Shown: one piece after another, positions 23,171 to 33,921 of the stretch
How the letters are laid out: each line of letters begins with the position of its first letter
How positions within the stretch are numbered: position 1 is the first letter of the stretch
Source: Clostridiales bacterium
GTDB lineage: Bacteria; Bacillota; Clostridia; Lachnospirales; Lachnospiraceae
Direction: 5' to 3'
NCBI GenBank assembly: GCA_029010495.1
Contig: JAQXKO010000023.1
Location: 1 to 36,931 of the forward strand
Length of the DNA: 36,931 nt
Notes under the pieces: generated by a model
Told to the model about the DNA's origin: nothing
Seen by the model: only the letters and a program-made list of their open reading frames with translations
The model's database searches: none
Program-made: the position numbers and the translations under genes

Positions 23171-25747
23171 ATGTCATTAATCGAGAAAATATTTGGAACT
23201 CATAGCGACCATGAGTTAAAAAGAATATATCCAATTGTTGATAAAATCGAGGCTATGGAGCCTGAGATGGAGAAGCTGAGTGATGAGGAGCTTGCGGCGC
23301 AGACCGCAAAGTTTAAGCAGTTGTTAAGTGAAGGAAAAACTCTTGATGACATTCTTGTAGATGCTTATGCAACAGTCAGAGAGGCTGCAAAACGAGTTCT
23401 CGGACAGAGAGCTTACCGCGTTCAGTTAGTCGGCGGAATAATTCTTCATCAGGGTCGTATCCCTGAGATGAGAACAGGTGAAGGAAAGACACTCGTATCA
23501 ACATTTCCCGTATATCTTAACGCACTTTCGGGCAAGGGTGTTCATGTCGTAACGGTTAATGACTATCTTGCACAGCGAGACAGTGACTGGATGGGACAGG
23601 TTCACCGATTCCTCGGACTTACCGTCGGTACAATTCTCGGCGGCATGGAATCTGACGAGAGACGTGAGGCCTATAAGTGTGATATTACTTATGGTACAAA
23701 TAATGAATTTGGTTTTGATTACCTCAGGGATAACATGGTAATATACAAGGAGAAGCTTGTTCAGCGTGGTCTGAATTATGCGGTTATCGATGAGGTTGAC
23801 TCGGTACTTATTGATGAGGCGAGAACTCCGCTTATCATTTCCGGTCAGAGCGGAAAGTCCACAAAGCTTTACGAGGTCTGTGACATTATTGCCAGACAGT
23901 TAAAGCGAGGTACTGTTACAGAGGTATCCCAGATGGACATGCTTCTCGGACAGGATGTTGTGGAAACAGGCGATTACGTAGTTCATGAAAAGGAAAAGCA
24001 GGTCAACCTTACGGAATCGGGTATTAAGAAGGTTGAGGAATTCTTTAAGATTGAAAACCTTGCTGATCCTGAAAATCAGGATATTCAGCATCATATAGAT
24101 CTTGCCCTTCGTGCTCACAGTATAATGCATCGTGATCAGGATTATGTGGTTGACGGTGATGAGGTTGTAATTGTTGACGACTTTACGGGACGTATCATGC
24201 CTGGTCGTCGCTTCAGCGACGGTCTTCATCAGGCAATTGAGGCTAAGGAACGTGTAAAGGTTAAAAGGGAGAACAGAACTCTTGCCACCATCACCTTCCA
24301 GAATTTCTTCAATAAATATACAAAGAAGTGCGGTATGACAGGTACGGCGCTTACTGAGGAGGCAGAGTTCAGGGAAATATACGGTATGGACGTTATATGC
24401 GTGCCTACCAACAAGCCTGTACAGCGAGTGGATCTTGAGGATGCCGTATACACAACAAAGAGAGAAAAATTAAATGCAATTGTACAGCAGGTTAAAATGG
24501 CTTACGAAAAGAAGCAGCCTGTTCTCGTAGGTACGGTAACAATCGATTCCTCCGAGGAAATCAGTAAGCTTCTCACAAAGGCCGGTATACCTCATCAGGT
24601 TCTTAATGCCAAGTTCCATGAGAAGGAGGCGGAAATCGTTGCATTGGCCGGACAGGCAGGAATGGTTACCATTGCAACCAACATGGCAGGCCGTGGTACT
24701 GACATTAAGCTCGGTGAAGGAGTTAAGGAGCTTGGCGGACTTAAAATAATCGGAACTGAGCGTCATGAATCAAGACGTATCGACAACCAGCTTCGCGGTC
24801 GTGCCGGACGTCAGGGCGATGTAGGTGAATCGAGATTCTACATTTCTCTTGAGGACGACCTTATGAGACTTTTCGGTTCGGAGAAGATGATTAAGGTATT
24901 CAAGACACTCGGTATCCAGGAGGGTCAGGAAATAGAGCACAAGATGCTTTCATCGGTTATTGAAAAGGCGCAGAAGAAGATTGAGGAAAATAACTTCGGT
25001 ATCCGTCGTAATGTCATGGAATATGATATTGTAAATAATGAACAGCGTGAAATCATTTATGCAGAAAGACGTCGTGTTCTTGACGGAGAGAACATGAGAG
25101 AGCCTGTTCTTAACATGGTAAAGAATACTGCTGCGGCAATTGTCGATACATATATCGGTGATGACCAGTATCCTGACGAATGGGAGCTTTCCGGGTTCAA
25201 TGACAAAATTGAGGATGTATTTGCATTTGAGCATGTTTCATTTTCAAAGGAAGAGCTTGAGCATGTTACCAAGAAGTCATTTAAAAAGGATTTTGTCGAC
25301 AGGGCTGTCAGAAAGTATGAGGAGCAGGAGGCACAGTTTGAAGATACAGCCCAGTTTAGAGAGGTTGAGCGTGTCCTTCTTCTGAAATGTATTGACAGAA
25401 GATGGATGAATCACATCGATGACATGGAGCAGCTTAAGCAGGGTATTCATCTTGTATCATACGGACAGAAGAAGCCTACCGAGGAATACAAGATTACAGG
25501 CTTTGAAATGTTCCAGGAAATGACTGACGGTATCGCAGAGGATACCGTAAAGGCTATTATGCATATAAGGGTTGAACAGAAGGTTGAGCGTGAAGAGGTT
25601 GCCAAGGTAACAGGTACAAACAAGGATGATACTGCCGTTCCAAAGACAGTTAAGCGTTCGGGCAGGAAAATTATGCCAAATGATCCATGCCCATGCGGAA
25701 GCGGTAAAAAATATAAATTCTGTCATATGAAGATAGAAAACCAGTAA
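23171..25747 (+). CDS. secA: Preprotein translocase ATPase SecA
   Basis: Motor that drives unfolded preproteins through SecYEG. Walker A is in MRTGEGKT with Lys106, the DEAD-like box is D-E-V-D near 206 followed by SVLIDEARTPL, and helicase motif VI is QLRGRAGRQGD. The C-terminal zinc finger is intact: Cys840, Cys842, Cys851, His852 (C-P-C-G-S-G...F-C-H), which binds SecB or ribosomes in other bacteria. Length of 858 compares with 841 in B. subtilis. The start at 23171 (MSLIEKIFG) fits the family and follows GGAGG at 11 nt, slightly long; an in-frame GTG at 23132 is less likely. Three tandem TAA-containing triplets follow the stop. prfB comes next, the usual secA-prfB order. Confidence 0.96.
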   Translation: MSLIEKIFGTHSDHELKRIYPIVDKIEAMEPEMEKLSDEELAAQTAKFKQLLSEGKTLDDILVDAYATVREAAKRVLGQRAYRVQLVGGIILHQGRIPEMRTGEGKTLVSTFPVYLNALSGKGVHVVTVNDYLAQRDSDWMGQVHRFLGLTVGTILGGMESDERREAYKCDITYGTNNEFGFDYLRDNMVIYKEKLVQRGLNYAVIDEVDSVLIDEARTPLIISGQSGKSTKLYEVCDIIARQLKRGTVTEVSQMDMLLGQDVVETGDYVVHEKEKQVNLTESGIKKVEEFFKIENLADPENQDIQHHIDLALRAHSIMHRDQDYVVDGDEVVIVDDFTGRIMPGRRFSDGLHQAIEAKERVKVKRENRTLATITFQNFFNKYTKKCGMTGTALTEEAEFREIYGMDVICVPTNKPVQRVDLEDAVYTTKREKLNAIVQQVKMAYEKKQPVLVGTVTIDSSEEISKLLTKAGIPHQVLNAKFHEKEAEIVALAGQAGMVTIATNMAGRGTDIKLGEGVKELGGLKIIGTERHESRRIDNQLRGRAGRQGDVGESRFYISLEDDLMRLFGSEKMIKVFKTLGIQEGQEIEHKMLSSVIEKAQKKIEENNFGIRRNVMEYDIVNNEQREIIYAERRRVLDGENMREPVLNMVKNTAAAIVDTYIGDDQYPDEWELSGFNDKIEDVFAFEHVSFSKEELEHVTKKSFKKDFVDRAVRKYEEQEAQFEDTAQFREVERVLLLKCIDRRWMNHIDDMEQLKQGIHLVSYGQKKPTEEYKITGFEMFQEMTDGIAEDTVKAIMHIRVEQKVEREEVAKVTGTNKDDTAVPKTVKRSGRKIMPNDPCPCGSGKKYKFCHMKIENQ

Positions 25748-25758
25748 TAATAATAATA

Positions 25759-25792
25759 AAAGCGTAACCGTTATTTATATCGATTACGCTTT
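25759..25792 (+). terminator. Hairpin between secA and prfB
   Basis: AAAGCGTAA (25759-25767) pairs with TTACGCTTT (25784-25792) around a 16-nt loop. The following sequence has only short T stretches, so it is probably a leaky terminator or an mRNA-end stabiliser. Confidence 0.45.
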
Positions 25793-25824
25793 AATTAATA
25801 ATAGTCTGTAATAAATGAGGTTTT

Positions 25825-26943
25825 ATGGTTGAATTAGATCAGATAAAAGTAAATCTCACAAATTGTGAGGAAAATCTTCAGGTGCTTGAAAAAGGTCTTG
25901 CAATAGATAATAAGCTGGAGCTTATCGAGGAAATTTCAAGGCATATGGAGGAGCCTGATTTTTGGGATGATGCAAAGAAAAGTGCCGAAAGCGTTCAGAA
26001 GCTTAAGCTGATGAAGGATGAGGTCGCTTCGATAAAAGGTCTGTGGCAGCAGAGAGAGGATTTGTTTACATTAATAGAAATGGCCGTTGAGGAAAATGAT
26101 GAATCGCTCGTTCCGGAAATTCAGGCAGAATATGATGAGTTTGTTGCTAAATATGAAGAACTCAGACTTTCTACACTTCTTTCGGAGGAATTTGATGCGG
26201 ACAACGCCATTGTATCACTTCATGCAGGCGCAGGCGGCACGGAAAGCTGTGACTGGGCGGAAATGCTGTACCGCATGTATACCAGATGGGCAGGAAAAAA
26301 AGGCTTTACGGTTGAAGTGCTTGATTTCCTTGACGGAGATGAAGCAGGAATAAAGTCAATAACATTTCAGGTGAATGGAATTAACGCTTATGGGTATCTT
26401 AAAAGTGAGCATGGTGTTCACAGGCTTGTGCGTATATCTCCATTTAATGCGGCGGGCAAAAGGCAGACCTCATTTGTATCCTGCGACGTAATGCCTGATA
26501 TAGAGGATGATGTGGATGTTGAAATCAATCCGGACGATTTGAGAATAGACACATACCGAAGCAGCGGGGCAGGCGGTCAGCATATTAATAAGACAAGCTC
26601 AGCCATCAGAATCACGCATATTCCGACAGGTATAGTTGTTCAGTGTCAGAATGAGCGCTCTCAGTTCCAGAACAAGGATAAAGCCATGCAGATGCTTAAG
26701 GCAAAGCTCTATATGTTGAAAAAACAGGAACAGGCCGATTACCAGGCGGGCATCAGAGGAGATGTGGCCGATATTAATTTTGGTTCGCAGATACGTTCAT
26801 ATGTCTTACAGCCTTATACAATGGTAAAAGATCACCGGACAGGTGTTGAAATCGGCAATGCACAGATGGTACTGGATGGAGGAATTGATCCTTTTATAAA
26901 CGGTTATCTGACACATCTTCAGACAAATCAGTTAAATACATAA
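25825..26943 (+). CDS. prfB: Peptide chain release factor 2, no programmed frameshift
   Basis: Recognises UGA and UAA in the A site and triggers peptidyl-tRNA hydrolysis. The stop-codon-reading motif S-P-F is at 205-207 and the catalytic G-G-Q at 250-252 ([15 protein letters not shown]). Length of 372 is normal. Most bacteria encode RF2 in two frames joined by +1 shifting at CTT-TGA about codon 25. Here the equivalent place reads GGT CTT GCA ATA GAT without interruption, so the gene is a single frame and RF2 cannot autoregulate this way. The start ATG has TGAGG upstream. It follows secA, as is common in Firmicutes. Confidence 0.95.
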   Translation: MVELDQIKVNLTNCEENLQVLEKGLAIDNKLELIEEISRHMEEPDFWDDAKKSAESVQKLKLMKDEVASIKGLWQQREDLFTLIEMAVEENDESLVPEIQAEYDEFVAKYEELRLSTLLSEEFDADNAIVSLHAGAGGTESCDWAEMLYRMYTRWAGKKGFTVEVLDFLDGDEAGIKSITFQVNGINAYGYLKSEHGVHRLVRISPFNAAGKRQTSFVSCDVMPDIEDDVDVEINPDDLRIDTYRSSGAGGQHINKTSSAIRITHIPTGIVVQCQNERSQFQNKDKAMQMLKAKLYMLKKQEQADYQAGIRGDVADINFGSQIRSYVLQPYTMVKDHRTGVEIGNAQMVLDGGIDPFINGYLTHLQTNQLNT

Positions 26944-26971
26944 ATCTGATAATTATTCAGGAGGAAAATTC

Positions 26972-28993
26972 ATGGAAAAAGCAGAGTTTCATAGAGAAAA
27001 CAGACCTTTCAAATTACATTCTGAATTTCTTCCTACAGGTGACCAGCCGGAGGCAATAGAGGCACTTGCAGAGGGCTTTGAGAGGGGCAATCAGTTCCAG
27101 ACACTTCTGGGCGTAACAGGCTCCGGCAAGACCTTTACCATGGCCAATATCATTCAGAAGGTTCAGAAACCGACGCTGATAATTGCCCATAACAAGACAC
27201 TTGCGGCACAGCTTTACGGTGAATTCAAGGAGTTTTTTCCTGAAAACGCAGTTGAATATTTTGTATCCTACTATGATTATTATCAGCCGGAGGCTTATGT
27301 GCCTTCAACCGATACTTATATAGAAAAAGATTCATCCATAAATGATGAAATAGACAGACTTCGTCATTCGGCTACCGCAGCACTTACGGAGCGTAGTGAT
27401 GTAATAGTCGTTGCCAGTGTATCTTGTATCTATGGTCTTGGCTCGCCGATTGATTATCAGACAATGACGCTTTCAATTCGTCCCGGTATGCTTAAGGACA
27501 GGGACGAGGTGTTAAGGAAGCTTATCGATATCCAGTATTCAAGAAACGATTTGGATTTTAAACGCGGTACCTTCAGGGTAAGAGGTGACGTGGTTGAGGT
27601 GTTTCCCGTATCTGTCGACAATAATATGGCTGTACGTATTGAGTTTTTCGGAGACGAAATAGACAGAATATGTCAGGTGGATGCGCTTACGGGACAGGTT
27701 CACTCAACACTTGAGCATGTTGTTCTGTTTCCTGCATCTCATTATGTGGTTCCGGAGGAGCAGATGGAGGAGGCCATTAAGGATATTGAGGCGGAGCTTT
27801 CCGAGAGGGTAGAGTATTTCAGAAAAGAAGACAGACTTCTTGAGGCACAGCGTATAAGCGAACGTACAAATTATGATATTGAGATGATGCGTGAAACGGG
27901 TTTCTGCAGCGGCATAGAGAATTACTCCATGCATCTTGCAAGATTAAATCCGGGTGATTCACCATATACGCTTATGGATTATTTCCCTGAAGATTATCTT
28001 ATTATTGTTGATGAAAGTCACATAACCATTCCACAGATAAGAGGTATGTATAATGGTGACAGAGCACGTAAGACTACACTTGTAGACTATGGATTCCGCC
28101 TGCCTTCCGCACTTAATAACAGACCTCTTAATTTTGAAGAATTTGAAGACAGAATCGACAAAATGCTCTTTGTTTCCGCCACTCCGAATGAGTATGAGGA
28201 GCAACATGAAATGCTTCGTGCCGAGCAGATAATCAGACCAACCGGTCTTCTTGATCCTTTAGTAACGGTTAAGCCTGTAAAGGGTCAGATTGACGACCTT
28301 TTAGGGGAGGTCAGAAAGGAAGTTGACAATAAGGGTAAGGTTCTCGTCACAACACTGACAAAGAGAATGGCAGAGGAGCTTACAAACTATATGAAGGAAG
28401 TGGGTATCAGGGTAAGATATCTTCATTCTGACATAGACACACTGGAACGAAGCGAGATTATCAGGGACATGCGTATGGATGCATTTGATGTTCTTGTGGG
28501 AATTAACCTTTTGCGTGAAGGTCTTGACATACCTGAAATTAGTCTTGTGGCAATTCTTGATGCCGACAAGGAGGGCTTCCTGCGGTCAAAAACATCACTT
28601 ATCCAGACTATCGGCAGGGCGGCAAGAAATGCTGAAGGAAGAGTCATTATGTATGCCGACAATATAACGGATTCGATGGACGGAGCCATTAAGGAAACGG
28701 CAAGAAGACGTAAGCTTCAGGATGAATATAATAAGGCTCACGACATAACACCGACTACGATTAAAAAGGCTGTAAGGGATCTTATCAGCATATCGAAGAA
28801 GGTTGACCGCAAGCTTAAGAATAAGCTTGATAAGGATATTGAGTCAATGGATGACGGTGAGCTCAGAGCCCTTGCGTCTGAAATAAAGAAGAAAATGCAT
28901 GCAGCGGCAGCAGACCTGAATTTTGAGCTTGCTGCAGAACTGAGAGACAAGCTTATTGAGGTCAATAAGCATATAAACGGACAGGATGATTAA
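26972..28993 (+). CDS. uvrB: Excinuclease ABC subunit B
   Basis: Damage-verifying helicase-like subunit of nucleotide excision repair; receives DNA from UvrA and recruits UvrC. Walker A GVTGSGKT at 47-54 (Lys53), the beta-hairpin region [20 protein letters not shown] that clamps the strand, helicase motif [11 protein letters not shown], and a C-terminal UVR domain (about 635-668) that binds UvrC. Length of 673 is typical. AGGAGG lies upstream of the ATG. Its stop directly touches the uvrA ATG (TAAATG), so the two are cotranscribed and likely translationally coupled. uvrC is not in the window. prfB ends 28 nt before it, so the operon may begin further left. Confidence 0.97.
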   Translation: MEKAEFHRENRPFKLHSEFLPTGDQPEAIEALAEGFERGNQFQTLLGVTGSGKTFTMANIIQKVQKPTLIIAHNKTLAAQLYGEFKEFFPENAVEYFVSYYDYYQPEAYVPSTDTYIEKDSSINDEIDRLRHSATAALTERSDVIVVASVSCIYGLGSPIDYQTMTLSIRPGMLKDRDEVLRKLIDIQYSRNDLDFKRGTFRVRGDVVEVFPVSVDNNMAVRIEFFGDEIDRICQVDALTGQVHSTLEHVVLFPASHYVVPEEQMEEAIKDIEAELSERVEYFRKEDRLLEAQRISERTNYDIEMMRETGFCSGIENYSMHLARLNPGDSPYTLMDYFPEDYLIIVDESHITIPQIRGMYNGDRARKTTLVDYGFRLPSALNNRPLNFEEFEDRIDKMLFVSATPNEYEEQHEMLRAEQIIRPTGLLDPLVTVKPVKGQIDDLLGEVRKEVDNKGKVLVTTLTKRMAEELTNYMKEVGIRVRYLHSDIDTLERSEIIRDMRMDAFDVLVGINLLREGLDIPEISLVAILDADKEGFLRSKTSLIQTIGRAARNAEGRVIMYADNITDSMDGAIKETARRRKLQDEYNKAHDITPTTIKKAVRDLISISKKVDRKLKNKLDKDIESMDDGELRALASEIKKKMHAAAADLNFELAAELRDKLIEVNKHINGQDD

Positions 28994-31864
28994 ATGAATA
29001 AAAAGTATATAAAAATAAGAGGCGCAAAGGAGAATAATCTCAAAAATATCGACATAGATATTCCAAGAGATGAGTTTGTGGTCCTTACAGGACTGTCGGG
29101 TTCAGGTAAATCCTCCCTTGCATTTGATACAATTTATGCAGAAGGACAGAGACGTTACATGGAATCACTGTCCTCATATGCCCGAATGTTCCTTGGACAG
29201 ATGGAAAAGCCCGATGTAGAGATTATTGAAGGCCTTCCGCCTGCAATTTCCATAGATCAGAAGTCCACTAACCGTAATCCGCGTTCGACAGTCGGAACGG
29301 TTACGGAGATATATGATTACTATCGTCTGCTTTATGCAAGAATCGGTGTACCCCACTGTCCGAAATGCGGACGTGTTGTAAAAAGACAGACGGTAGATGA
29401 AATGGTGGATGATATATTATCCATGCCTGAAAGAACAAAACTCACACTTCTGGCACCTGTTGTAAAGGGCAGAAAGGGTGAGCATGTAAAGGTTCTGGAG
29501 CAGGCAAGGAAAAGCGGTTACGTCAGAGTCATAATTGATGGAAATATGTATGAATTGTCGGAGGAGATTAAGCTTGAGAAAAACATTAAGCACAATATCT
29601 CTATTGTGGTAGACAGAATCGTGGTTAAAGAGGGTATAGAATCACGTCTTACTGACTCCATTGAAAATGTACTCAGGCTTACAGACGGGCTGCTTGTTGT
29701 TGATGCCGGAGAGCTTGGAGAAAAAACATATTCCCAGAGTTTTTCATGCCCTGACTGCGGCATTTCGATATCTGAACTGGAGCCAAGATCATTTTCCTTC
29801 AATAACCCGTTCGGCGCATGCCCTGTGTGCTCGGGAATCGGTTATAAGATGGAATTTGACGTGGAGCTTATGATACCTGACCCGTCCCTGTCAATTAACC
29901 AGGGAGCCATTGCAGTCTGTGGCTGGCAGTCGGTTAAGGATAAGGGAAGCTTTTCAAGATGCATTATTGAGTCTATGGCAGACGAGTATGGTTTTGACCT
30001 TGATACCCCATTTGGTGAGTATCCGGAAAGCGTCAGAAATCTCATACTTTACGGAACTGACGGCAAAAAGCTCAAGGTACGTTATACAGGTCAGAGGGGT
30101 ACCGGCGTGTATGATGTTGAATTTGAAGGCCTTTTGAAAAATGTTGCAAGACGGTATCGCGAGACAACCGGCGAATCTACAAGAGCAGAGTATGAGTCTT
30201 TCATGTCAATCACACCATGCAGTGAGTGTCATGGTAAAAGACTCAGACCGGAATCTCTTGCGGTAACGGTAGGCGACAAAAATATAGCCGAGGTTACTGA
30301 GTTAAGTATTTCCGATTTGTCAGATTACATGAATAAGCTTGAGCTTACCCGGACACAGCGTAAGATTGGTGAACAGGTGCTTAAGGAAATAAATGCCAGA
30401 CTTCGTTTCCTTAATGATGTAGGCCTTTCGTATCTTACCCTGTCCAGGGCGACGTCATCACTTTCGGGAGGAGAGGCACAGAGAATAAGACTTGCAACAC
30501 AGATTGGTTCGGGTCTTGTGGGAGTGGCTTACATTCTTGATGAGCCAAGCATTGGTCTTCACCAAAGGGATAATGACAGACTTCTTAAATCACTTAAGGG
30601 ACTGCGCGACCTCGGCAATACACTTATCGTTGTGGAGCATGACGAGGATACCATGCTTGCGGCAGATTATATTGTTGACATCGGACCGGGAGCAGGCAGT
30701 CACGGCGGAGAGGTTGTGGCAACAGGAACAGCAAGTGATATTATGGCCTGCGAGCGCTCAATTACAGGAGCCTACCTTAGTAGAAAACTTTTTATTCCGA
30801 TAAGAAATGAGTTCAGAAAACCAACAGGCTTTCTTAAGGTAGAGGGTGCGAGGGAGCACAACCTGAAAAATATTGATGTCGAAATACCTTTAGGAGTAAT
30901 GACATGTGTAACAGGTGTATCGGGTTCGGGAAAGAGCTCGCTTGTTACCGAAATTATCTACAAGCGTCTGGCAAGAGATCTTAACAGGGCAAAATCAATT
31001 CCGGGTGCACATAAAAATATGACAGGTTATGAAAACCTTGATAAGGTAATTAATATTGACCAGTCTCCAATCGGTAAGACACCAAGATCAAATCCTGCAA
31101 CCTATACGGGCGTGTTCGATTTGATCAGGGATTTGTTTGCCAATACCCAGGATGCAAAAATGAAGGGCTACGGCAAGGGAAGGTTTTCATTCAATGTGCG
31201 CGGAGGCAGGTGTGAGGCCTGTCAGGGCGACGGTATTAACAAGATTGAGATGAACTTCCTTCCGGACATTTATGTAAAGTGTGACGTATGTGACGGAAAG
31301 CGCTATAACAGGGAAACTCTTGATGTACTTTATAAGGGCAAAAATATATTTGATGTGCTTGATATGACTGTTGAAGAGGCACTGAAGTTCTTTGAAAATG
31401 TACCAAGAATCAGAAACAAAATACAGACACTATTTGATGTGGGACTTTCCTATATCAAGCTTGGCCAGCCATCTACCCTTTTATCAGGTGGTGAAGCCCA
31501 GAGAATTAAGCTTGCCACAGAGCTTAGTAAAAAAAGCACAGGCAGAACGATTTATATTCTTGATGAGCCTACTACAGGTCTCCATTTTGCAGACGTTCAT
31601 AAGCTTGTGGAAATATTACAACGATTGACGGATGGCGGAAATACCGTGCTTATAATTGAACATAATCTTGATGTAATCAAGACTGCAGATTACATTGTTG
31701 ACATCGGTCCTGAGGGCGGTGCCGGCGGTGGTACGGTTATAGCATGCGGTACGCCGAAGGAAGTAGCAGAAAACAGAAACTCCTTTACAGGTCAATATCT
31801 CAAAAAAATATGGGATGAGGCAGAGGCGTTAAGTAAAGGAGATACGGAGGATAAGGATGAGTAA
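28994..31864 (+). CDS. uvrA: Excinuclease ABC subunit A
   Basis: ABC-type ATPase that scans DNA for lesions and loads UvrB. Two ATPase halves are seen: Walker [11 protein letters not shown] near 31-40 and [10 protein letters not shown] near 640, each with a signature LSGGEAQR and Walker B ILDEP. Zinc modules are visible: C-P-K-C near 115-118 with C-P-D-C near 253-256, and C-E-A-C...C-D-V-C near 740-765. Length of 956 is normal. Translation begins on the base after the uvrB stop. The 3' end overlaps the start of the HD-domain gene by 8 bp, so the tail of the operon continues into it. Confidence 0.97.
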   Translation: MNKKYIKIRGAKENNLKNIDIDIPRDEFVVLTGLSGSGKSSLAFDTIYAEGQRRYMESLSSYARMFLGQMEKPDVEIIEGLPPAISIDQKSTNRNPRSTVGTVTEIYDYYRLLYARIGVPHCPKCGRVVKRQTVDEMVDDILSMPERTKLTLLAPVVKGRKGEHVKVLEQARKSGYVRVIIDGNMYELSEEIKLEKNIKHNISIVVDRIVVKEGIESRLTDSIENVLRLTDGLLVVDAGELGEKTYSQSFSCPDCGISISELEPRSFSFNNPFGACPVCSGIGYKMEFDVELMIPDPSLSINQGAIAVCGWQSVKDKGSFSRCIIESMADEYGFDLDTPFGEYPESVRNLILYGTDGKKLKVRYTGQRGTGVYDVEFEGLLKNVARRYRETTGESTRAEYESFMSITPCSECHGKRLRPESLAVTVGDKNIAEVTELSISDLSDYMNKLELTRTQRKIGEQVLKEINARLRFLNDVGLSYLTLSRATSSLSGGEAQRIRLATQIGSGLVGVAYILDEPSIGLHQRDNDRLLKSLKGLRDLGNTLIVVEHDEDTMLAADYIVDIGPGAGSHGGEVVATGTASDIMACERSITGAYLSRKLFIPIRNEFRKPTGFLKVEGAREHNLKNIDVEIPLGVMTCVTGVSGSGKSSLVTEIIYKRLARDLNRAKSIPGAHKNMTGYENLDKVINIDQSPIGKTPRSNPATYTGVFDLIRDLFANTQDAKMKGYGKGRFSFNVRGGRCEACQGDGINKIEMNFLPDIYVKCDVCDGKRYNRETLDVLYKGKNIFDVLDMTVEEALKFFENVPRIRNKIQTLFDVGLSYIKLGQPSTLLSGGEAQRIKLATELSKKSTGRTIYILDEPTTGLHFADVHKLVEILQRLTDGGNTVLIIEHNLDVIKTADYIVDIGPEGGAGGGTVIACGTPKEVAENRNSFTGQYLKKIWDEAEALSKGDTEDKDE

Positions 31865-32441
31865 TCATTTCTTTGCAATGATGTCCAGAATGAAAAATAT
31901 AAAACGCTGGGCATTAATGCGTAATTCTTTTTCAGAAAACATAAGCGAACATTCTCTTGAGGTGGCAATGATTGCCCAGGGAATTGCAATAATCGGTAAT
32001 TCGCGCTTTGGAAGAGGCTATAATGTGGAGCGTTGTGCAATTATCGCTATGTATCATGATTGCTCGGAGATTATCACCGGAGATATGCCTACACCCGTAA
32101 AGTATTATAATGATGATATCAAAAATATATATCATGAAATTGAGGACAGAGCCAATGAAAAGCTTATAGGGATGCTTCCTGAGGATATGAGGGAATATTA
32201 CAGGGATTATTTCTTCATAAAGGAAGGCGACGAAGCTCTTTGGAAGGTGGTTAAGGCAGCGGACAAAATATCAGCTCTCATAAAATGTATCGAGGAAGGT
32301 ATTGCAGGAAACCGTGAGTTTGAAAAGGCAGCGGAAACGACACTGCAGACAGTAAAGGCAATAGACCTCCCCGAGGTTCAAGTATTTATGGATGAATTTA
32401 TTGATTCATATTCACTTACACTTGATGAGCTGAAAATATAG
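31857..32441 (+). CDS. yfbR: YfbR-like HD-domain 5'-deoxynucleotidase
   Basis: Predicted phosphohydrolase acting on deoxynucleoside 5'-monophosphates. The HD metal-site residues are His32, His67, Asp68 and Asp136 (E. coli YfbR: 33, 68, 69, 137), and the substrate-side Arg17-Trp18 matches E. coli Arg18-Trp19, which supports the specific assignment over generic HD proteins. Length of 194 against 199. Its ATG overlaps the uvrA stop region by 8 bp, implying translational coupling to DNA repair. Trimming the dNMP pool would fit nucleotide homeostasis or dTMP supply; dCMP deaminase is elsewhere in the window. The functional connection to uvrA is inference. Confidence 0.88.
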   Translation: MSNHFFAMMSRMKNIKRWALMRNSFSENISEHSLEVAMIAQGIAIIGNSRFGRGYNVERCAIIAMYHDCSEIITGDMPTPVKYYNDDIKNIYHEIEDRANEKLIGMLPEDMREYYRDYFFIKEGDEALWKVVKAADKISALIKCIEEGIAGNREFEKAAETTLQTVKAIDLPEVQVFMDEFIDSYSLTLDELKI

Positions 32442-32474
32442 TTTTCTGTTCAAAAAATGAATGGATGGTAAATA

Positions 32475-33794
32475 ATGAAAAGAGCAATTTATGTAGACTA
32501 TGAAAATGTCAGCCTGAGCGGACTTAAGGATGTGGAGGAACTCGGAGCTGACGATGTGGTGAAGATATTTATCGGAGCCCAGAATCAGAAGCTTTCCATG
32601 GTGGACGCGAACAGGATATTTAACTGCGAGGCCGGTGTTGAGCTTATCACAAATAAATATATAGGGAAAAATGCATTGGACTTCATTATCATGGTTCATA
32701 TGGGTCATGATATCGCTTTATCACTTGCCAGGGAATATTATATTATTTCCAAGGATAAGGGCTATGACCCGGCAATTCATGAGATGAAAAGACTTTGCGG
32801 CCTCACTGTAAAAAGATGCGAGGATATTGCGGCAATTTTTGAAAAGAAAAGCGGAATTACTAACAGGCTTAAAGGAATATTTAAGCCACGCAGGCAGTCA
32901 GAGGAGCAGGACACAACCGAACATATGGTTGTCGGCAAAAAAAACAGAAATTCTGCATTGTCACAGCATCAAAAAAGTGATATTATGGAGCCTGAAAAAA
33001 AACAGCCTGAAAAGAAGCCGGTTCAGAATAAGAAGCAGCCTGAAAAGAAGCCGGAGCAGATAAAGAAACAGCCTGAAAAGAAGCCGGAGCAGAATAAGGA
33101 GCAGTCTGAAAAGAAGCCGGAGCAGATAAAGAAACAGCCTGATAAAAAAGAAAGACCTAAGCAGGAAGACAATGTCTCAGACCTTAATTTTCAGAAGCCT
33201 GCAATGGATTTAAAATCAGAAAATGAAATACAGCATAAGGGAAAAAAGACAGCTTTAAAAAATACAAATGTTGAAGCTGACAATAACATTATCGAGGCTG
33301 ACGTTAAAAACATTACTGAACATGATTCTGTCATAACAGGGAATGTTGACAATAGTACTTCTTCAACAGCTAATCGAAATAAAAAGCGCAGAAAAAAGAT
33401 TAATAAAAGTAAAAATCAGACTATTGCTGTAGTAAGTAATGATAATAATCAGAAAAATGTCGGAAAAACCGCTGCTTATAATGAAAAAACAGTTGATGCT
33501 GAAGAAAACACAAAAGTACCAAATAATGATGAGCTTACAAATGTAGAAAATAGTAAACCTGCTGTAGAAAAAAAGTGCAGAAAACGCAATTCTCACCATC
33601 ATTCGGGAGGCGGCGACAATAAAGCTGCCAAACCGGAGGAAAAGATAAATCAGGGAAGAATAATGACTCCTGAAGAAGAGGAAAGGGAAAAGGCAAGAGC
33701 TGAAGCCTTTGCTATTCTGGGTGAACTGGATGAGCAGGAGAAGCGGGAATCAAAACCGTTATACATAAGAAAAAAACAGACGCCGACAGGCTGA
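32475..33794 (+). CDS. NYN/PIN-like domain protein with repeat-rich charged tail
   Basis: Residues 1-125 look like a NYN (PIN-like) nuclease domain: YVDYENVS with Asp8 and Asn11, Asp69 in a hydrophobic strand (NALDFIIMVHMGHDIA), and the SKDKGYD motif with Asp94 and Asp98. These acidic residues would form the metal site of an RNase. The remaining 310 residues are low-complexity, rich in Lys, Glu, Gln, Asn and Pro, and include the QPEKKPEQIKK tandem repeats. The end (EEEEREKARAEAFAILGELDEQ) is a helical segment that may be a docking peptide. It has 439 residues, far longer than most NYN proteins. Only a weak GGATGG-like site precedes it. Target unknown; possibly the operon's last gene before guaA. 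Confidence 0.6.
   Translation: MKRAIYVDYENVSLSGLKDVEELGADDVVKIFIGAQNQKLSMVDANRIFNCEAGVELITNKYIGKNALDFIIMVHMGHDIALSLAREYYIISKDKGYDPAIHEMKRLCGLTVKRCEDIAAIFEKKSGITNRLKGIFKPRRQSEEQDTTEHMVVGKKNRNSALSQHQKSDIMEPEKKQPEKKPVQNKKQPEKKPEQIKKQPEKKPEQNKEQSEKKPEQIKKQPDKKERPKQEDNVSDLNFQKPAMDLKSENEIQHKGKKTALKNTNVEADNNIIEADVKNITEHDSVITGNVDNSTSSTANRNKKRRKKINKSKNQTIAVVSNDNNQKNVGKTAAYNEKTVDAEENTKVPNNDELTNVENSKPAVEKKCRKRNSHHHSGGGDNKAAKPEEKINQGRIMTPEEEEREKARAEAFAILGELDEQEKRESKPLYIRKKQTPTG
33003..33167 (+). repeat. 33-bp tandem repeat encoding QPEKKPEQ(I/N)KK
   Basis: Four full 33-bp units (33003-33134) code for the undecapeptide Q-P-E-K-K-P-(E/V)-Q-(I/N)-K-(K/E), and a degenerate fifth copy follows to 33167. Units stay in frame and differ by a few bases, so copy number could change by slippage without breaking the gene. 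Confidence 0.9.
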
Positions 33795-33870
33795 TGTTTT
33801 ACATAAAGTTACATATTGTAGCTAAGGAGCAGGGCTTTATGTGAATGTAAGGCTTAATTTACTCCGGAGA

Positions 33871-33908
33871 TTTGCCTGTCAAAGCCGACAAGGCAAAACT
33901 AATTTTTT
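33871..33908 (+). promoter_or_regulatory. Hairpin plus T-run in the guaA leader
   Basis: TTTGCCTGTC (33871-33880) pairs with GACAAGGCAAA (33887-33897) with one bulged A; six T follow at 33903-33908, directly before the guaA ribosome site. It could be an attenuator. I see no purine-riboswitch consensus, so what would control it is unknown. Confidence 0.3.
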
Positions 33909-33921
33909 AGGAGGACAACAA

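Noticed and set aside
25825-25930. Programmed frameshift in prfB
   Set aside because: No in-frame TGA and no CTT-TGA; a single continuous frame encodes the full family length.
33003-33167. CRISPR array
   Set aside because: The 33-bp repeats are directly adjacent without spacers and code in frame for a Lys/Pro-rich peptide tail.
33795-33921. Guanine or PRPP riboswitch before guaA
   Set aside because: Neither the conserved purine aptamer core nor the ykkC-type motifs are seen.
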